DNA of 64,000 bases from Sporomusa sphaeroides DSM 2875. GTDB lineage: Bacteria > Bacillota > Negativicutes > Sporomusales > Sporomusaceae. Below, piece by piece: positions 43,818 to 53,366 of this stretch. The position numbers and the translations under genes are program-made. Position 1 is the stretch's first letter; every line of letters begins with the position of its first letter. The notes beneath the pieces were generated by a model. The model was not told the DNA's origin. It ran no database searches and saw only the letters and a program-made list of their open reading frames with translations. The DNA lies in assembly GCF_001941975.2 (NCBI RefSeq), contig NZ_CP146991.1, positions 1,303,501 to 1,367,500 on the forward strand. The letters run 5' to 3'.

Positions 43818-43843
43818 GTAGAAAATCAGTACTGATTTTCTAC
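43818..43843. other. 26-bp perfect palindrome
   Basis: Arms GTAGAAAATCAGT and ACTGATTTTCTAC with no loop. It lies 78 bp past the end of copy B. A dimeric DNA-binding protein or recombinase site is possible; a terminator is unlikely without a loop. Confidence 0.7.
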
Positions 43844-43952
43844 TGATATAGATGAAATGGAGCTGCTATCGCTAAATTAGTAAACACCTAAAAGCGAAGT
43901 TTTTGTTGCTATATGTAAAAATACAGAAGGATATATTATGTTAGGTAGAGAA

Positions 43953-43998
43953 AATATCCCATAGCTTACTAAAAAAGTAAGCTATGGGATATTTTTTT
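43953..43998 (+). terminator. strong terminator upstream of the STAND gene
   Basis: 17-bp perfect stem AATATCCCATAGCTTAC and its complement with a 7-nt loop, then T8. No gene is visible upstream in 43748-43952, so it may insulate the STAND gene or end a lost gene. Confidence 0.85.
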
Positions 43999-44029
43999 AT
44001 AATGGCTATTATCGGACATTAATATCAAA

Positions 44030-44061
44030 TACCACACTCAAATCTTAGTAAGAATGTGGTA
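44030..44061 (+). promoter_or_regulatory. hairpin in the STAND gene leader
   Basis: Arms TACCACACTC and GAATGTGGTA. Downstream, AGGAGG and a TTG-started 10-codon frame end just before the AAGGAGG of the STAND gene; this could be a leader peptide. Confidence 0.4.
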
Positions 44062-44126
44062 GTAACTTAGGAGGAAAAAAGAAATTGCGGAAGTGCTACA
44101 ATCTTATTGTAAACTAAGGAGGAGCA

Positions 44127-46907
44127 ATGAACCCGAATTATAGAAAATACTGCTTAGCTGAGATTTGTGATGAATTCAGTAATTTAGATGGCACTGAACT
44201 AGAGATTGTCGGTCATATTATTCTTGAAGATATGTGTGGTCAGCAGCTTCAAATGCGTGGACATAATATTCAGGGAAAATCCGTAGGGTATACTCTTGAC
44301 TCCTACAATAATTTAGCAAGAATAGTGGGTGAGTATAGTACCGAGAAGGGGTATTTTGAAGGAAAGTTTAACAAGATTAGAAACGATATTCGCCATGCGA
44401 TCAAGCTTGCTCCACAGGTGCAGGTAATTCATCTGTTCTCGAACCAGAGTAAAGGGCCGAGCGCAGGGATGGCATTGGCAAAATTGTGCAACAGAATCCA
44501 AAAATTCACTAATCGAAGTGTTATCATATACGATGTGAGAGATGTGGCTGAATACTTATTGGATCATCTATTTATGAAGGAGATTGTGATCGAAAAAATT
44601 GTGGATTATTTCCCTTTACTACGAAAACTCTTAGATACACATAGTATTACTAACGCCGTACCCTCCATAGACAAAGGTTATATTGCTCGAACCAGCGACG
44701 AAACAGATATTATCAATAAAATGGATAATGGAAACCATTTATTGGTATCTGGTATTAGTGGTATTGGAAAGACAAGTTTAGTAATTTCAGTGTGCCATAG
44801 GATTAAGGAGCAGTTTGATCTAATCGTTTGGTTAGATGGAGCCGATGTCCATTGCCACAATCTCAGGTCAGTGTTAATCTCTCGCCTGGGAGTAAATCAA
44901 AATTTACTCGGGTTACTTAACACACATAAAACCCTTGTCATAATCGATGGACTTGAAAAAGATACTGTTAGTATAATCCAAGCTTTAGCAGAAAAGTGTA
45001 AGGCTGGCTCAAAAGTATTGGTTACCAGTCAACTGGAAGATGCTGGTGTTGATTGCCATGTCATAAACTCTATGAATGAAGATGAAAGTTATAATCTACT
45101 GAACAAAGATTTGAATGAACAATGTCCTAGGGATATTTTTTGCAAAATATACTCTAATGTAGGCGGGCACCCATTATTGCTATCACTTATAAATGCTTCG
45201 GTATACTTGAATGAGTTGTCTTGGAAAGATGTTGATAATGAGATTGACTATTTAACTGAATATGAAGACTATCGTTGTAATAGGATATGTGATAGGGTAA
45301 TTGGGAGACATATTGATGCTGTATCCATTGAACTTTCTGCTATCAGATGGCTCAATACTCAAACGATTGATTTTGGTGTTCTTAAGAGCTTGATAAAACA
45401 AATTGGGATAAACAAGCTAAAGAAGAGATGTTTACTGACTTTGCATAGCAACAAGGGAATTAAGGTTCACGATATTGTATATAGCAGTATTATGCGCGCA
45501 GATATCGAAGATCGCGATTTTATTGAACAGTTTCGTACATTCTTTGAAGCTCATGTTGAACAAAAAAGTCCTGCTTTCTTTAAGGGGCTTTATACTCACA
45601 AAGCAAAAATCATGGAATTACTTAATGGTAACCCTGAATTAGGTATTTTATTATATTGCTATCTTCATATAGTTGGTTACGGAGAACTGGATGTTGATCT
45701 CATTTCAAAAATTGACTATCGGAGGCTTCTGGCCAATGATTATGAATATACCGAAGTGGATTACTATTCACTAATCTCGCTAGTAGAGTTATTTGAGGTT
45801 GAAAGGAGAGATTATAGAGCTAGAAGTGGGGAGTTTCCGAGTGAATTGGCTGAGGGTACTGTAGAAAAACTAATTCAATGTATCAATATTAAAAAGTTGC
45901 CTGGTGATGTCATAATTCAGGTAAAACATCATCTCGGTAAGTTCTATTTGCAAGCTTTACATAACAGCAAAGCTGCTAAGGAGTATTTTAATGAATCTTT
46001 ACAGAATCCAAAAACCGAATTCGCTGCTCGGTTGCAACTTGCTAGAATTTACAAGAAGGAAGATATTGAAACGTCGAAAACATACTTAAAACAGATCTTT
46101 GAGTCATTTAAACTTGATAATAATTCTGTTAGCCCGACTACTATTCTTGGTGCTTTTGAAGATCTGCGTTCAAAAGAATATAGTGATTTAAGGGATACAT
46201 ATTTAGATGATAGCGATTTGCTAGAGACAGCGTTATTCCTGAGTTGTAACGAGAGTTTCGATCAACCGTTTAGGGTATTGGCTAATCTTTCTGGTCACCT
46301 CACATATAAATACCCCGAAAGAACTAAAGCAATAATTAGGGAAATGCCTATTCCCTCCGAGGAGAATGTTGGGAGGTGGGCCTTTGTAGCAGGTGAATTA
46401 TATAAGGAAATGGGAAAATGTTATCTATGGGATGAATCACCTGATGAAGCTTTAGCTCGCTCTACCTTTAGCCAAGCTAAAGCATACTATGCAAAGATAG
46501 AAGATAGATGCAACCCTTTCGAAGGTATCAAAATTGCAGAAAATTATATTCTTCTTAATGAGGGAGATAATGCTATAAGGATACTTATTCAGTTTTCTGA
46601 AGAGAAGAGGGATTCCTTTTGGTATTATAGATTTGCACAGGCACTCTCGTTAATCGCTAAAGAAAATGAAGCTCTAGAAGCTATTAACACCGCGCTTGGT
46701 AAGCTGAAACTAATGCAATACGAAAGCACATTCAGGCGTGAAAAAGCAAAAATTCTAGAGAAATTGGATAATATGAATTTTATTACCGAATACCAGCTAG
46801 CATGGAGACTTGCCGAGATCGAAAAATACAAGAAACAGATGGAAAGGGAAGTGGCTCTTATAGCAGAAAAAAGAAAAATAAGCATATCGCTGGTAGCCGA
46901 TCAGTGA
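44127..46907 (+). CDS. STAND (NLR-like) NTPase with nuclease-like N-terminus and TPR-like C-terminus
   Basis: 926 residues, ATG after CTAAGGAGGAGCA. Residues about 20-140 resemble a PD-(D/E)xK-type endonuclease module: ILEDMCGQQLQMRGHN, Asp58 in VGYTLDSY and Glu69 in IVGEYSTEKG, followed by helices. NB-ARC/NACHT-like NTPase: Walker A SGISGIGKTSL (about 208-218) and Walker B LVIIDG (270-275). The C-terminal half is helical repeats (e.g. AKEYFNESLQNPKTEFAARL), probably TPR-like target-sensing repeats. This is the architecture of Avs/NLR-like anti-phage sensors. The third catalytic Lys position of the nuclease is not certain, so activity is unproven. Confidence 0.75.
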   Translation: MNPNYRKYCLAEICDEFSNLDGTELEIVGHIILEDMCGQQLQMRGHNIQGKSVGYTLDSYNNLARIVGEYSTEKGYFEGKFNKIRNDIRHAIKLAPQVQVIHLFSNQSKGPSAGMALAKLCNRIQKFTNRSVIIYDVRDVAEYLLDHLFMKEIVIEKIVDYFPLLRKLLDTHSITNAVPSIDKGYIARTSDETDIINKMDNGNHLLVSGISGIGKTSLVISVCHRIKEQFDLIVWLDGADVHCHNLRSVLISRLGVNQNLLGLLNTHKTLVIIDGLEKDTVSIIQALAEKCKAGSKVLVTSQLEDAGVDCHVINSMNEDESYNLLNKDLNEQCPRDIFCKIYSNVGGHPLLLSLINASVYLNELSWKDVDNEIDYLTEYEDYRCNRICDRVIGRHIDAVSIELSAIRWLNTQTIDFGVLKSLIKQIGINKLKKRCLLTLHSNKGIKVHDIVYSSIMRADIEDRDFIEQFRTFFEAHVEQKSPAFFKGLYTHKAKIMELLNGNPELGILLYCYLHIVGYGELDVDLISKIDYRRLLANDYEYTEVDYYSLISLVELFEVERRDYRARSGEFPSELAEGTVEKLIQCINIKKLPGDVIIQVKHHLGKFYLQALHNSKAAKEYFNESLQNPKTEFAARLQLARIYKKEDIETSKTYLKQIFESFKLDNNSVSPTTILGAFEDLRSKEYSDLRDTYLDDSDLLETALFLSCNESFDQPFRVLANLSGHLTYKYPERTKAIIREMPIPSEENVGRWAFVAGELYKEMGKCYLWDESPDEALARSTFSQAKAYYAKIEDRCNPFEGIKIAENYILLNEGDNAIRILIQFSEEKRDSFWYYRFAQALSLIAKENEALEAINTALGKLKLMQYESTFRREKAKILEKLDNMNFITEYQLAWRLAEIEKYKKQMEREVALIAEKRKISISLVADQ

Positions 46908-46911
46908 TCAG

Positions 46912-47080
46912 AACTACTGTCCAACATTAATAAAATTCGCCGTTACGTATGATACGGAGAGAAATACCATCACTGAGCCGGAAAGGCTCGATATCCGACA
47001 CAAAAGGTATTATGAGGCAGGAAGACAGTTAGAGCGGCTTAAAAGCCAACTTAATATAGTAGCAGGCAATATTGGATAGG
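46912..47080 (+). pseudogene. C-terminal remnant of a lost gene
   Basis: Frame open from about 46900 to TAG at 47080: KFAVTYDTERNTITEPERLD, then KRYYEAGRQLERLKSQL. No start signal. Family unknown; it could also be a former C-terminal extension of the STAND protein in another frame. Confidence 0.35.
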
Positions 47081-47148
47081 CTACACTAAAGTGGACAGTT
47101 TTCTTAAGGGGTAGTAAACTGAAAGATAACAATGATGGGAGAGTAACT

Positions 47149-47433
47149 ATGACCAGAAGAAAACGGCGAGAATACACAGATGAATTTAAAAATCAAATGG
47201 TACAGTTATATGTAAGCGGTAAACCACGATCAGAAATCATACGAGAATATGATTTAACCGAAAGTGCATTTGATCGTTGGCTAAAGCAAGGCCAGTCCAC
47301 AGGATCTTTTCGAGAAGCAGATAACCGAAGTACAGAGGAAAATGAATTAATCCAGCTTCGCAAAGAAAATCAACGCCTGAAGATGGAAAACGACATCCTA
47401 AAGCAAGCAGCGCTGATCTTAGGACGAAAGTAA
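47149..47433 (+). CDS. IS3 transposase OrfA
   Basis: 94 residues: EYTDEFKNQMVQLYVSGKPR, helix-turn-helix (IIREYDLTESAFDRWLKQG) and leucine-zipper tail (LRKENQRLKMENDILKQAAL). GGGAGAGTAACT precedes the ATG. It has no functional partner, so it is likely inert or only a regulator. Confidence 0.9.
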   Translation: MTRRKRREYTDEFKNQMVQLYVSGKPRSEIIREYDLTESAFDRWLKQGQSTGSFREADNRSTEENELIQLRKENQRLKMENDILKQAALILGRK

Positions 47434-47618
47434 CTGTAATTCGGCAAAATGCCCACAAGTACTCAGTATCAGCATTGTGCAACGTCCTACAAGTGAATCG
47501 AAGCACGTATTATTACGAGTCGAAACCTCGCCCCGTAGACAATGCAGTGGAAGAGAGGGAGGCTCATTACCCCTTTTCTGCACTGTTTGACCCATATGGA
47601 GAGAAATACCATTGGTAG
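47430..47618 (+). pseudogene. truncated IS3 OrfB
   Basis: About 62 codons in the -1 frame: VIRQNAHKYSVSALCNVLQV, then NRSTYYYESKP. It terminates before the DDE core, near PYGEKYHW. Confidence 0.8.
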
Positions 47619-47632
47619 AGGTGCTGGATAAG

Positions 47633-47672
47633 GACTTCTGTCAGATTTGTGATAATTTGGCAGGAGTTTTTT
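47633..47672. repeat. dispersed CTTCTGTC...GGCAGGAG hairpin
   Basis: Member of the CTCCTG family with centre AGATTTGTGATAATTTG and arm GGCAGGAGTTTTTT. It is followed by 200 bp without a gene before the dGTPase. Confidence 0.6.
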
Positions 47673-47868
47673 AGTTGTAGGAGGAATTTTGTGGATTATG
47701 CTATAGCTGTGATTGAATTCATGGGATTGCGGAGATGAGTTTGCAAAAAGTGTATTGTAATAGGATGTCGTGGGACGAGTAACCTGTCCCTTTAGCTTTA
47801 ACATGATTTGCTAAAGATAGATTGTAGAGAATTACTGCAGTTTACACTATATTTATAGGGGTGATTTC

Positions 47869-49755
47869 ATGAGCAAGTTTATTATGATAAAAGCGAAGAA
47901 CTCTTTACCTTCTCTTAAATTTTTAGAAGAAAGTTACAATACCAAAGGAGAAGAAAGACATTTTAACGTTACAGGAAGTGGCTCTGATAAGGCGGCAGTG
48001 AGAGGTTTGTCGGATGATTCTTATCCTGTTTATATTTTAGTATTTTCTGAGATAGGTGCTGAGCAGAAAGTAGAATATCTTTATCTTGGTTCAGGTACTA
48101 AATGCGGTTCAGAGCGTAGCCTTTCACTAAGAGTATCAATTTTACAAAAGGTTTTAAACCAATCAGTTATCGAGAATTTTCTGTCTTGTTCTGAAATTGA
48201 CTTAACTCAAGACTTTGATTATGCCTCTTATATATCCGTTGAAAACTCTCCAAGCCTGGTTAAGCAAATGAATTTTATTACCTATCCTTTATATAAAAAT
48301 ACTGAGATATTGCAAATAGATACATATACTGTTGTAGATGAAGAAAAATCATTACACTCCTTGGCCCAACGAAATGAATACTGTATTAGAGAATATGCAT
48401 CTGTTAGAGCAGAATACAATCGCGGGGAATTTCAAAGAGATTATGAGCGTATAGTGCATTCAAAAGCATTTAGGCGAATGGTAGATAAAGCACAGATATT
48501 TTCAGCTGAAAAGGGCGACCACTATAGAACACGCATGACACATTCGATTGTAGTTAGCCAAATTGCCAAAGGGATAAGCAATGCCCTTAAATTGAACAAC
48601 TTCTTGACGGATGCAATTGCTTTAGGCCATGATATGGGACATACTCCATTTGGACATCAGGGTGAACGAACTCTAAATGCAGTATTAACTGGAGAAAAGC
48701 CTTTATTAAAAAGTGTTATAGAAGAGGGGGCTACCTATGGGGGATTTAAGCATAACTATCATTCACTTAGGGTAGCAACCAGGTTGGAGGAAAAATATAT
48801 TGAGTTTGATGGATTGAATCTGTCATTTCAAACTCTTGATGGTATTTGGAAACATACCAAAACAAACTTGCCCAATAACCCCCTTATTAATTTTGTTTCA
48901 TCTAGTACATTGCATGCATATTTGAATAGTGAACCTATTCCACGTACCCCAGATGGGCAAGTAGTTCCATATACCTTAGAGGGGCAAGTAGTTAGGGTTG
49001 CGGACGAAATTGCTCAGCGAAGCCATGATTTAGAAGATGCCTTTTCCGCTAAAAGACTAACAGTTGAGGAACTCAAAAATTATTTGCTTCTTGGAAAAAT
49101 GCACGAGTTAAAAACTCAAATTGAACAAATAGAAGAAGGTTTCATCGAAGCAAAAAAATCTAACCACTTTGGTGCTGACGATGATGAACTGTTGCAAGAA
49201 CGTATATCATCAAGAATTATATACTATTTTATAAACGACGTACTTACTCAATCTAATACGAATATCGATAGTTATCTCTTAGCCGATGGAAAATCTAAAT
49301 TTGAGAAAAATGGACATAAAGTTGACAAACTGCTTATCGAGTTTTCTCTTAAAGGAAAAAATCTTTGTGATTATCTTGAAAAGATTATCTCAAAAAAAGT
49401 TATTAACAGTGGAGAAGTGTCTTTATTTGATAGTAATGGTGCGGCAGTAATTGAATCTCTTTTTGCTTCATATTATAATAATCCGCGCTTATTACATAGA
49501 GGCACACTTCGTAGAATAATGCAAGATTTTCGTAAAATCACAAAAAATGTTGTTGACTTTGAAGAAGGTGACCCACTTATTATTGAAAAAGAATGGCGCA
49601 AAATCATAAATGCAAAAGCAAATAAAGAAGATCGTGATTTGGAAGAGAATGAATATTTTCTGAAAAACAGAGTGCTTGTAAGAAATATTACTGATTTTAT
49701 TGCGGGCATGACCGATTCTTATGCAATAAACGAATATAATAATATCCGTCGTTAG
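47869..49755 (+). CDS. dGTPase with about 165-residue N-terminal extension
   Basis: 628 residues. The C-terminal about 440 residues are a dGTP triphosphohydrolase: FQRDYERIVHSKAFRRMVDKA, then HD motifs (His225 in RTRMTHSI; His254-Asp255 in ALGHDMGHTPFGHQGE) and VRVADEIAQRSHDLEDA. The N-terminal extension has YPVYILVFSE, YLYLGSG and SLRVSILQKVL, loosely like a GIY-YIG fold, and is not part of ordinary Dgt (about 400-500 residues). dGTPases deplete dNTPs and some protect bacteria from phage. The island setting supports such a role. The extension may be a sensor or nuclease; this is inference. A terminator follows at 49811. Confidence 0.8.
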   Translation: MSKFIMIKAKNSLPSLKFLEESYNTKGEERHFNVTGSGSDKAAVRGLSDDSYPVYILVFSEIGAEQKVEYLYLGSGTKCGSERSLSLRVSILQKVLNQSVIENFLSCSEIDLTQDFDYASYISVENSPSLVKQMNFITYPLYKNTEILQIDTYTVVDEEKSLHSLAQRNEYCIREYASVRAEYNRGEFQRDYERIVHSKAFRRMVDKAQIFSAEKGDHYRTRMTHSIVVSQIAKGISNALKLNNFLTDAIALGHDMGHTPFGHQGERTLNAVLTGEKPLLKSVIEEGATYGGFKHNYHSLRVATRLEEKYIEFDGLNLSFQTLDGIWKHTKTNLPNNPLINFVSSSTLHAYLNSEPIPRTPDGQVVPYTLEGQVVRVADEIAQRSHDLEDAFSAKRLTVEELKNYLLLGKMHELKTQIEQIEEGFIEAKKSNHFGADDDELLQERISSRIIYYFINDVLTQSNTNIDSYLLADGKSKFEKNGHKVDKLLIEFSLKGKNLCDYLEKIISKKVINSGEVSLFDSNGAAVIESLFASYYNNPRLLHRGTLRRIMQDFRKITKNVVDFEEGDPLIIEKEWRKIINAKANKEDRDLEENEYFLKNRVLVRNITDFIAGMTDSYAINEYNNIRR

Positions 49756-49810
49756 TTTTTCGTTGTTATCCACTCAACGAAGAACCGTATCACTAGTAAT
49801 GGCGAAAAAA

Positions 49811-49843
49811 GGGCTCAACCTTTATATGATAAGGGTTGAGTCC
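49811..49843 (+). terminator. terminator of the dGTPase gene
   Basis: Arms GGGCTCAACC and GGGTTGAGTCC around a short loop, 55 nt past the stop. T-tract is short. Confidence 0.65.
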
Positions 49844-50225
49844 TTTGAAACAGGTCTCTACTAGGTCATATTTTAACCTTTTCAGCAATATATTTTGAAC
49901 TTGTAAACATTTTTGCCTGATTCTGACAAGAAAAATTACTGCAAATGGCATTTAGACATGCGAGATAAATCTAAGAACATATGTGCGAAGTGGGAAAAGA
50001 TCAAATTTATTACGGAGCAATGAGGACAGACCTCATTGCTACTTCCAGCACTGTTTGGACCGATAGAGAACTGTACCATTGGTAATGGCGAAAACGTTGA
50101 ACTCCTGTCAAAGTTATGATAATTTGACAGGAGTTCTTATAGTTTTAAGGAATAAAAAATATATAGGGGATTACGGAGTGTAAACGTTATCAAAGTACTG
50201 GGAGGTATTAAGGTACCGTCAAGAT
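49844..50225. other. gene-free stretch with hairpins
   Basis: Contains a 10-bp hairpin AGCAATGAGG/CCTCATTGCT (50016-50040). It also has a sequence shared with 47590 and 46950 (GAGAGAA-TACCATTGGTA-ATGGCGAAAA type) and the 50101 hairpin. No gene is supported. Confidence 0.45.
50101..50135. repeat. dispersed CTCCTGTC...GACAGGAG hairpin
   Basis: ACTCCTGTCAAAGTTATGATAATTTGACAGGAGTTC without its T-tract; arms pair over 12 bp with compensating change (GTCA/TGAC) relative to the GC/GC copies. Confidence 0.65.
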
Positions 50226-51558
50226 AGTTTCGCAAATTAGTTTGCAATCCGTATTAAGTAAAATCAGTCAGCACTAAAATCCGACTCAAGGCCGGTAGTT
50301 TCTAAGTGTTTCATATTCATATACTTTTTGCTGCCCCACTGGGTTCCGGCAACGTGACGAAGACGGGCACAAACCAACATGAGAGCCGATTGGCCATCGG
50401 GGAAGGTGCCAACTACCCGCGTCCGACGCCTAATTTCCCGATTTAGTCGTTCAATTACATTGTTGGTGCGGATCCTCGTCCAATGCTCAAAGGGAAACTC
50501 TGTATAAGAGAGGGTTTCATCAATGCTGTTTTCTATTTTAGCGGCAGCTTCCTTAAGCTTCATTTCTAGTAAAGTTTTAGCTACCTGTTTAGCCTTTTCT
50601 TGGGCGGACTGCTTACTTTCCTGAGCATGAATGGCTTTTAGCATTTTGGCGACTACTTTCACTTTGGAACGTGGAACAACGGAGAATACATTCCGGTAAA
50701 AATGAACGGTGCAACGTTGGTATTTTGCTTCAGGGAATACTTCGTTCACAGCTTCCAACATACCAAGGCATTTGTCCCCAATAACAAGTTTAACACCATG
50801 TAAGCCACGGCCTTTCAGCCATTTGAAGAACTCTGTCCAACTCGCTTTGTCTTCTTTCATGCCTTCGGCGGCACCGATGACTTCACGATAGCCATCTTCA
50901 TTGACTGCAATAGCTACAAGTATGCTTACATTCTCATATTCGCCGCCCCAATTGCGCCTCAGATAAATGCCATCTACATAAACGTAGGGATATTTCCCGC
51001 TTTGCAACGGGCGGCTCCGCCATTGTTCGATATGGACATACGCTTTCTTATTTAACTCACTGATGGTGGATGGGGATACTTTGGTGCCCCATAGCGCCTC
51101 GGTAATATCCTCAACTCTACGAACAGAAACTCCGGCCAGATACATTTCAATAAGGGCTTCTTCGACAGAGCTTTCCCTACGCCGATACCGTTCAATGATA
51201 GCCGTTTCAAAAGGAATGCCTTTGAGTTTCGGGACTTTAAGGGTTACATTCCCGGAGGTGGTTGTTAGATTCCTATCGTAGTGACCTGAGCGATACCCTT
51301 GTCGTGATTCGGTTCGCTCGTATTTGGCCGCTTGGGTCAGATCTCTAGCCTCCTGATCCAAAAGATTATTTAGTGTTTCCTCCACGCTGCTGCGTACTAG
51401 TTCTTTTAATTCTCCCTTGATGATTTCCTCGTTCAACTGTATAATTTCCTTGGACATGTTTGCAGTCTCCTTTCGGTAAATGGTGTTGTGGTGACTTCAT
51501 TTTACCTTTTGGACTGCAAACTTGTCCTCTTTTTTCTCTTAATTCAATTTGCGAAACT
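50226..51558 (-). mobile_element. IS256-family insertion sequence
   Basis: About 1333 bp with ends AGTTTCGCAAATT and AATTTGCGAAACT. No matching 8-9 bp target duplication was found (GTCAAGAT versus TATTGTAC), so one flank may have been rearranged. It truncates the neighbouring gene at 51561. Confidence 0.8.
50264..51457 (-). CDS. IS256 transposase
   Basis: 397 residues, the usual size for the family. Mutator-type DDE: Asp in PYVYVDGIYL, Asp in LVIGDKCLGML and Glu in NNVIERLNREIRRRTRVVGTF; it includes the GYRSGHYDRNL N-terminal region and the C/H motif QRCTVHFYRN. AAAGGAGACTG precedes the ATG. It appears intact. Confidence 0.92.
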   Translation of the reverse strand: MSKEIIQLNEEIIKGELKELVRSSVEETLNNLLDQEARDLTQAAKYERTESRQGYRSGHYDRNLTTTSGNVTLKVPKLKGIPFETAIIERYRRRESSVEEALIEMYLAGVSVRRVEDITEALWGTKVSPSTISELNKKAYVHIEQWRSRPLQSGKYPYVYVDGIYLRRNWGGEYENVSILVAIAVNEDGYREVIGAAEGMKEDKASWTEFFKWLKGRGLHGVKLVIGDKCLGMLEAVNEVFPEAKYQRCTVHFYRNVFSVVPRSKVKVVAKMLKAIHAQESKQSAQEKAKQVAKTLLEMKLKEAAAKIENSIDETLSYTEFPFEHWTRIRTNNVIERLNREIRRRTRVVGTFPDGQSALMLVCARLRHVAGTQWGSKKYMNMKHLETTGLESDFSAD

Positions 51559-51560
51559 TA

Positions 51561-52580
51561 TTGTACATTATCGGTATTAATTTGCAAGCGATATGTTATA
51601 GAAATACAAAAACTACAATACCTGGCTGGGTAGATAATATTCATAAAGAACAGCCCAGAGGCTATGCGTATGAAACAGATACACATTTTGTGCATTTTTA
51701 TGGTCGAGATAATAGATTTTATGTTATTTCCCCTGGACTTACTGTTTTAGAAAAGAAGCATGGATCTTTAGAAGATTGGGTAAAACGAGTATTTGAGGCG
51801 AATCATATTGCACCTATGATAATGGACGTTGGACATACAAAAGATGGGGTATGGCGGCCAGGTTTATACTTTCAGGAAGAACTAATTCAAGGACTAGATA
51901 TTACACGAATTCAGCAACGTTCAGCCGAACAAGCTCTAAGGGTTCTGGTGGAAAAGCTTGATGAGATTTTATTGTATATTGAGCCTGATAAGGCTGGTCT
52001 TGATTCATATAGTCACAAAACACGTGAACTATTAATTCTTTCTTGTACTGAATTAGAAAACCAATGGAAGTCTTTTATAAGTAAGGCAGGTGTAGGGCCA
52101 ATTAATGGGAGAATGTTTACTACACAAGATTACGTTAAATTACTAAAGCCTTTATGTCTAAAAGAATTTCAGGTTAAGCTTAGAAATTATGATAGTGTAC
52201 CAATTCTTCAACCATTTAATGATTGGGATATCGCTTCACCTACTCAGTCATTATTTTGGTATGATGCTTACAATAAAACAAAACATGATAGAGATAAGCA
52301 TTTTAATTCATCAAAATTAATTAATGTAATGCTATCCGTTGCGGCAAACTTGGTTCTCTTTTGCATACAATTTGGCCCATTTCACCTTTTAAATGAAACA
52401 AAAACCCTATCAACAATAGTGAATCAAACGTTTGAAATAGAAATGGTAAACTGCGATGTGAATAGATTTTATATACCTTTGGTTTTATTGCCTAATAATA
52501 CAAGAGCGGATTTATTATGTTATGATTCCTTTAGAGAAGGGCATATTCAAAGATGGGAAGTTGATCCATTAGTCATATAA
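51561..52580 (+). pseudogene. hypothetical gene truncated at its 5' end by IS256
   Basis: About 339 codons remain open from the IS256 edge to TAA at 52580. Distinctive segments: FVHFYGRDNRFYVISPGLTV, WRPGLYFQEELIQGLD, and SLFWYDAYNKTKHDRDKHF. The latter recalls HEPN-like or toxin-associated helical proteins, but I cannot assign a family. No start codon with a ribosome site survives; the frame otherwise is undamaged. It may be a former defence gene. Confidence 0.6.
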
Positions 52581-53193
52581 ACCAAAAGTAAAGTACAAAT
52601 ATTAAAGTACAAATATTTATGAAGGGAAAAACACGGGGATAGGGAGTGTTTTACGTTTTCCAGACCCGTGTTAAAAACAATATCTCTGTCCTCATTTTTT
52701 TCATTTTTTCGTATCAGTCCCCGTGTAGATTGTCATTAACTTTGTCTTCTCGACACCATCTATAGCTAAAGTTAATGATGAAGGTAAATCCTAAAATGTT
52801 GTTAACGTATATTCGTCTAGCTTCAATTTCCATTGTTATGTTTTCTCATTTAGATAGTAGTGATTTGTGCGGTAATTTTAATTGCGAAGATAGAGGTGTA
52901 GGGGAAAAATGAGAATCGAAAGAAGTGTAACTGGGGATTAAGGGGGAGCACTATACTGCTTTAGTATTAGGCGGAAGCATTTGTTAATGCATATCAAAAG
53001 GATAGAGGACTTGATTTTTATTGTGAACTAAGAAGTGATTATCTTTCCTTGTCTGGGAATCATAAGCGGTAATTATTTTCAACAGCATGATGGTTGTGCT
53101 TATTGGTTGAGCACCTGCTATTCTTATTTAAGCGTTTCTATCGTCGGGCTTCATCGACTTTATTGAATTTAGCACAGTAGAATAATCCATATT
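52581..53193. other. gene-free stretch
   Basis: Includes a hairpin AACACGGG/CCCGTGTT (52629-52662) right after the truncated gene, likely its terminator, then AT-rich sequence with no recognisable gene. Confidence 0.45.
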
Positions 53194-53366
53194 AGAACAC
53201 AGAAAATCGTCAGCCTTCATATACAGAAACAAAGACCACGGTTGCTTTACTGATTGGCTTCTTTTTAGGTCTAGGTGAAAAAATATTAGCTGCAAAAGTG
53301 TCTGAGCAAGCAAATGAATATTTAAAATGTGAAATTCAAATTTCTTCTGACGACCTACTGTACTAG
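53194..53366 (+). pseudogene. C-terminal remnant with a membrane helix
   Basis: 57 codons after an in-frame stop: KTTVALLIGFFLGLGEKILA, then AKVSEQANEYLKCEIQI. No start. Resembles the tail of a membrane-anchored protein; unknown. Confidence 0.4.

Larger units (their letters stand above)
47079..47619 (+). mobile_element. truncated IS3-family element
   Basis: The left end GGCTACACTAAAGTGGACAG is typical of IS3 (IS150-like) elements. Intact orfA is followed by the first about 60 codons of orfB; the right half and end are missing. Confidence 0.75.

Noticed and set aside
50226-51558. IS256 target-site duplication
   Set aside because: The flanks GTCAAGAT and TATTGTAC do not match, so no duplication is claimed.
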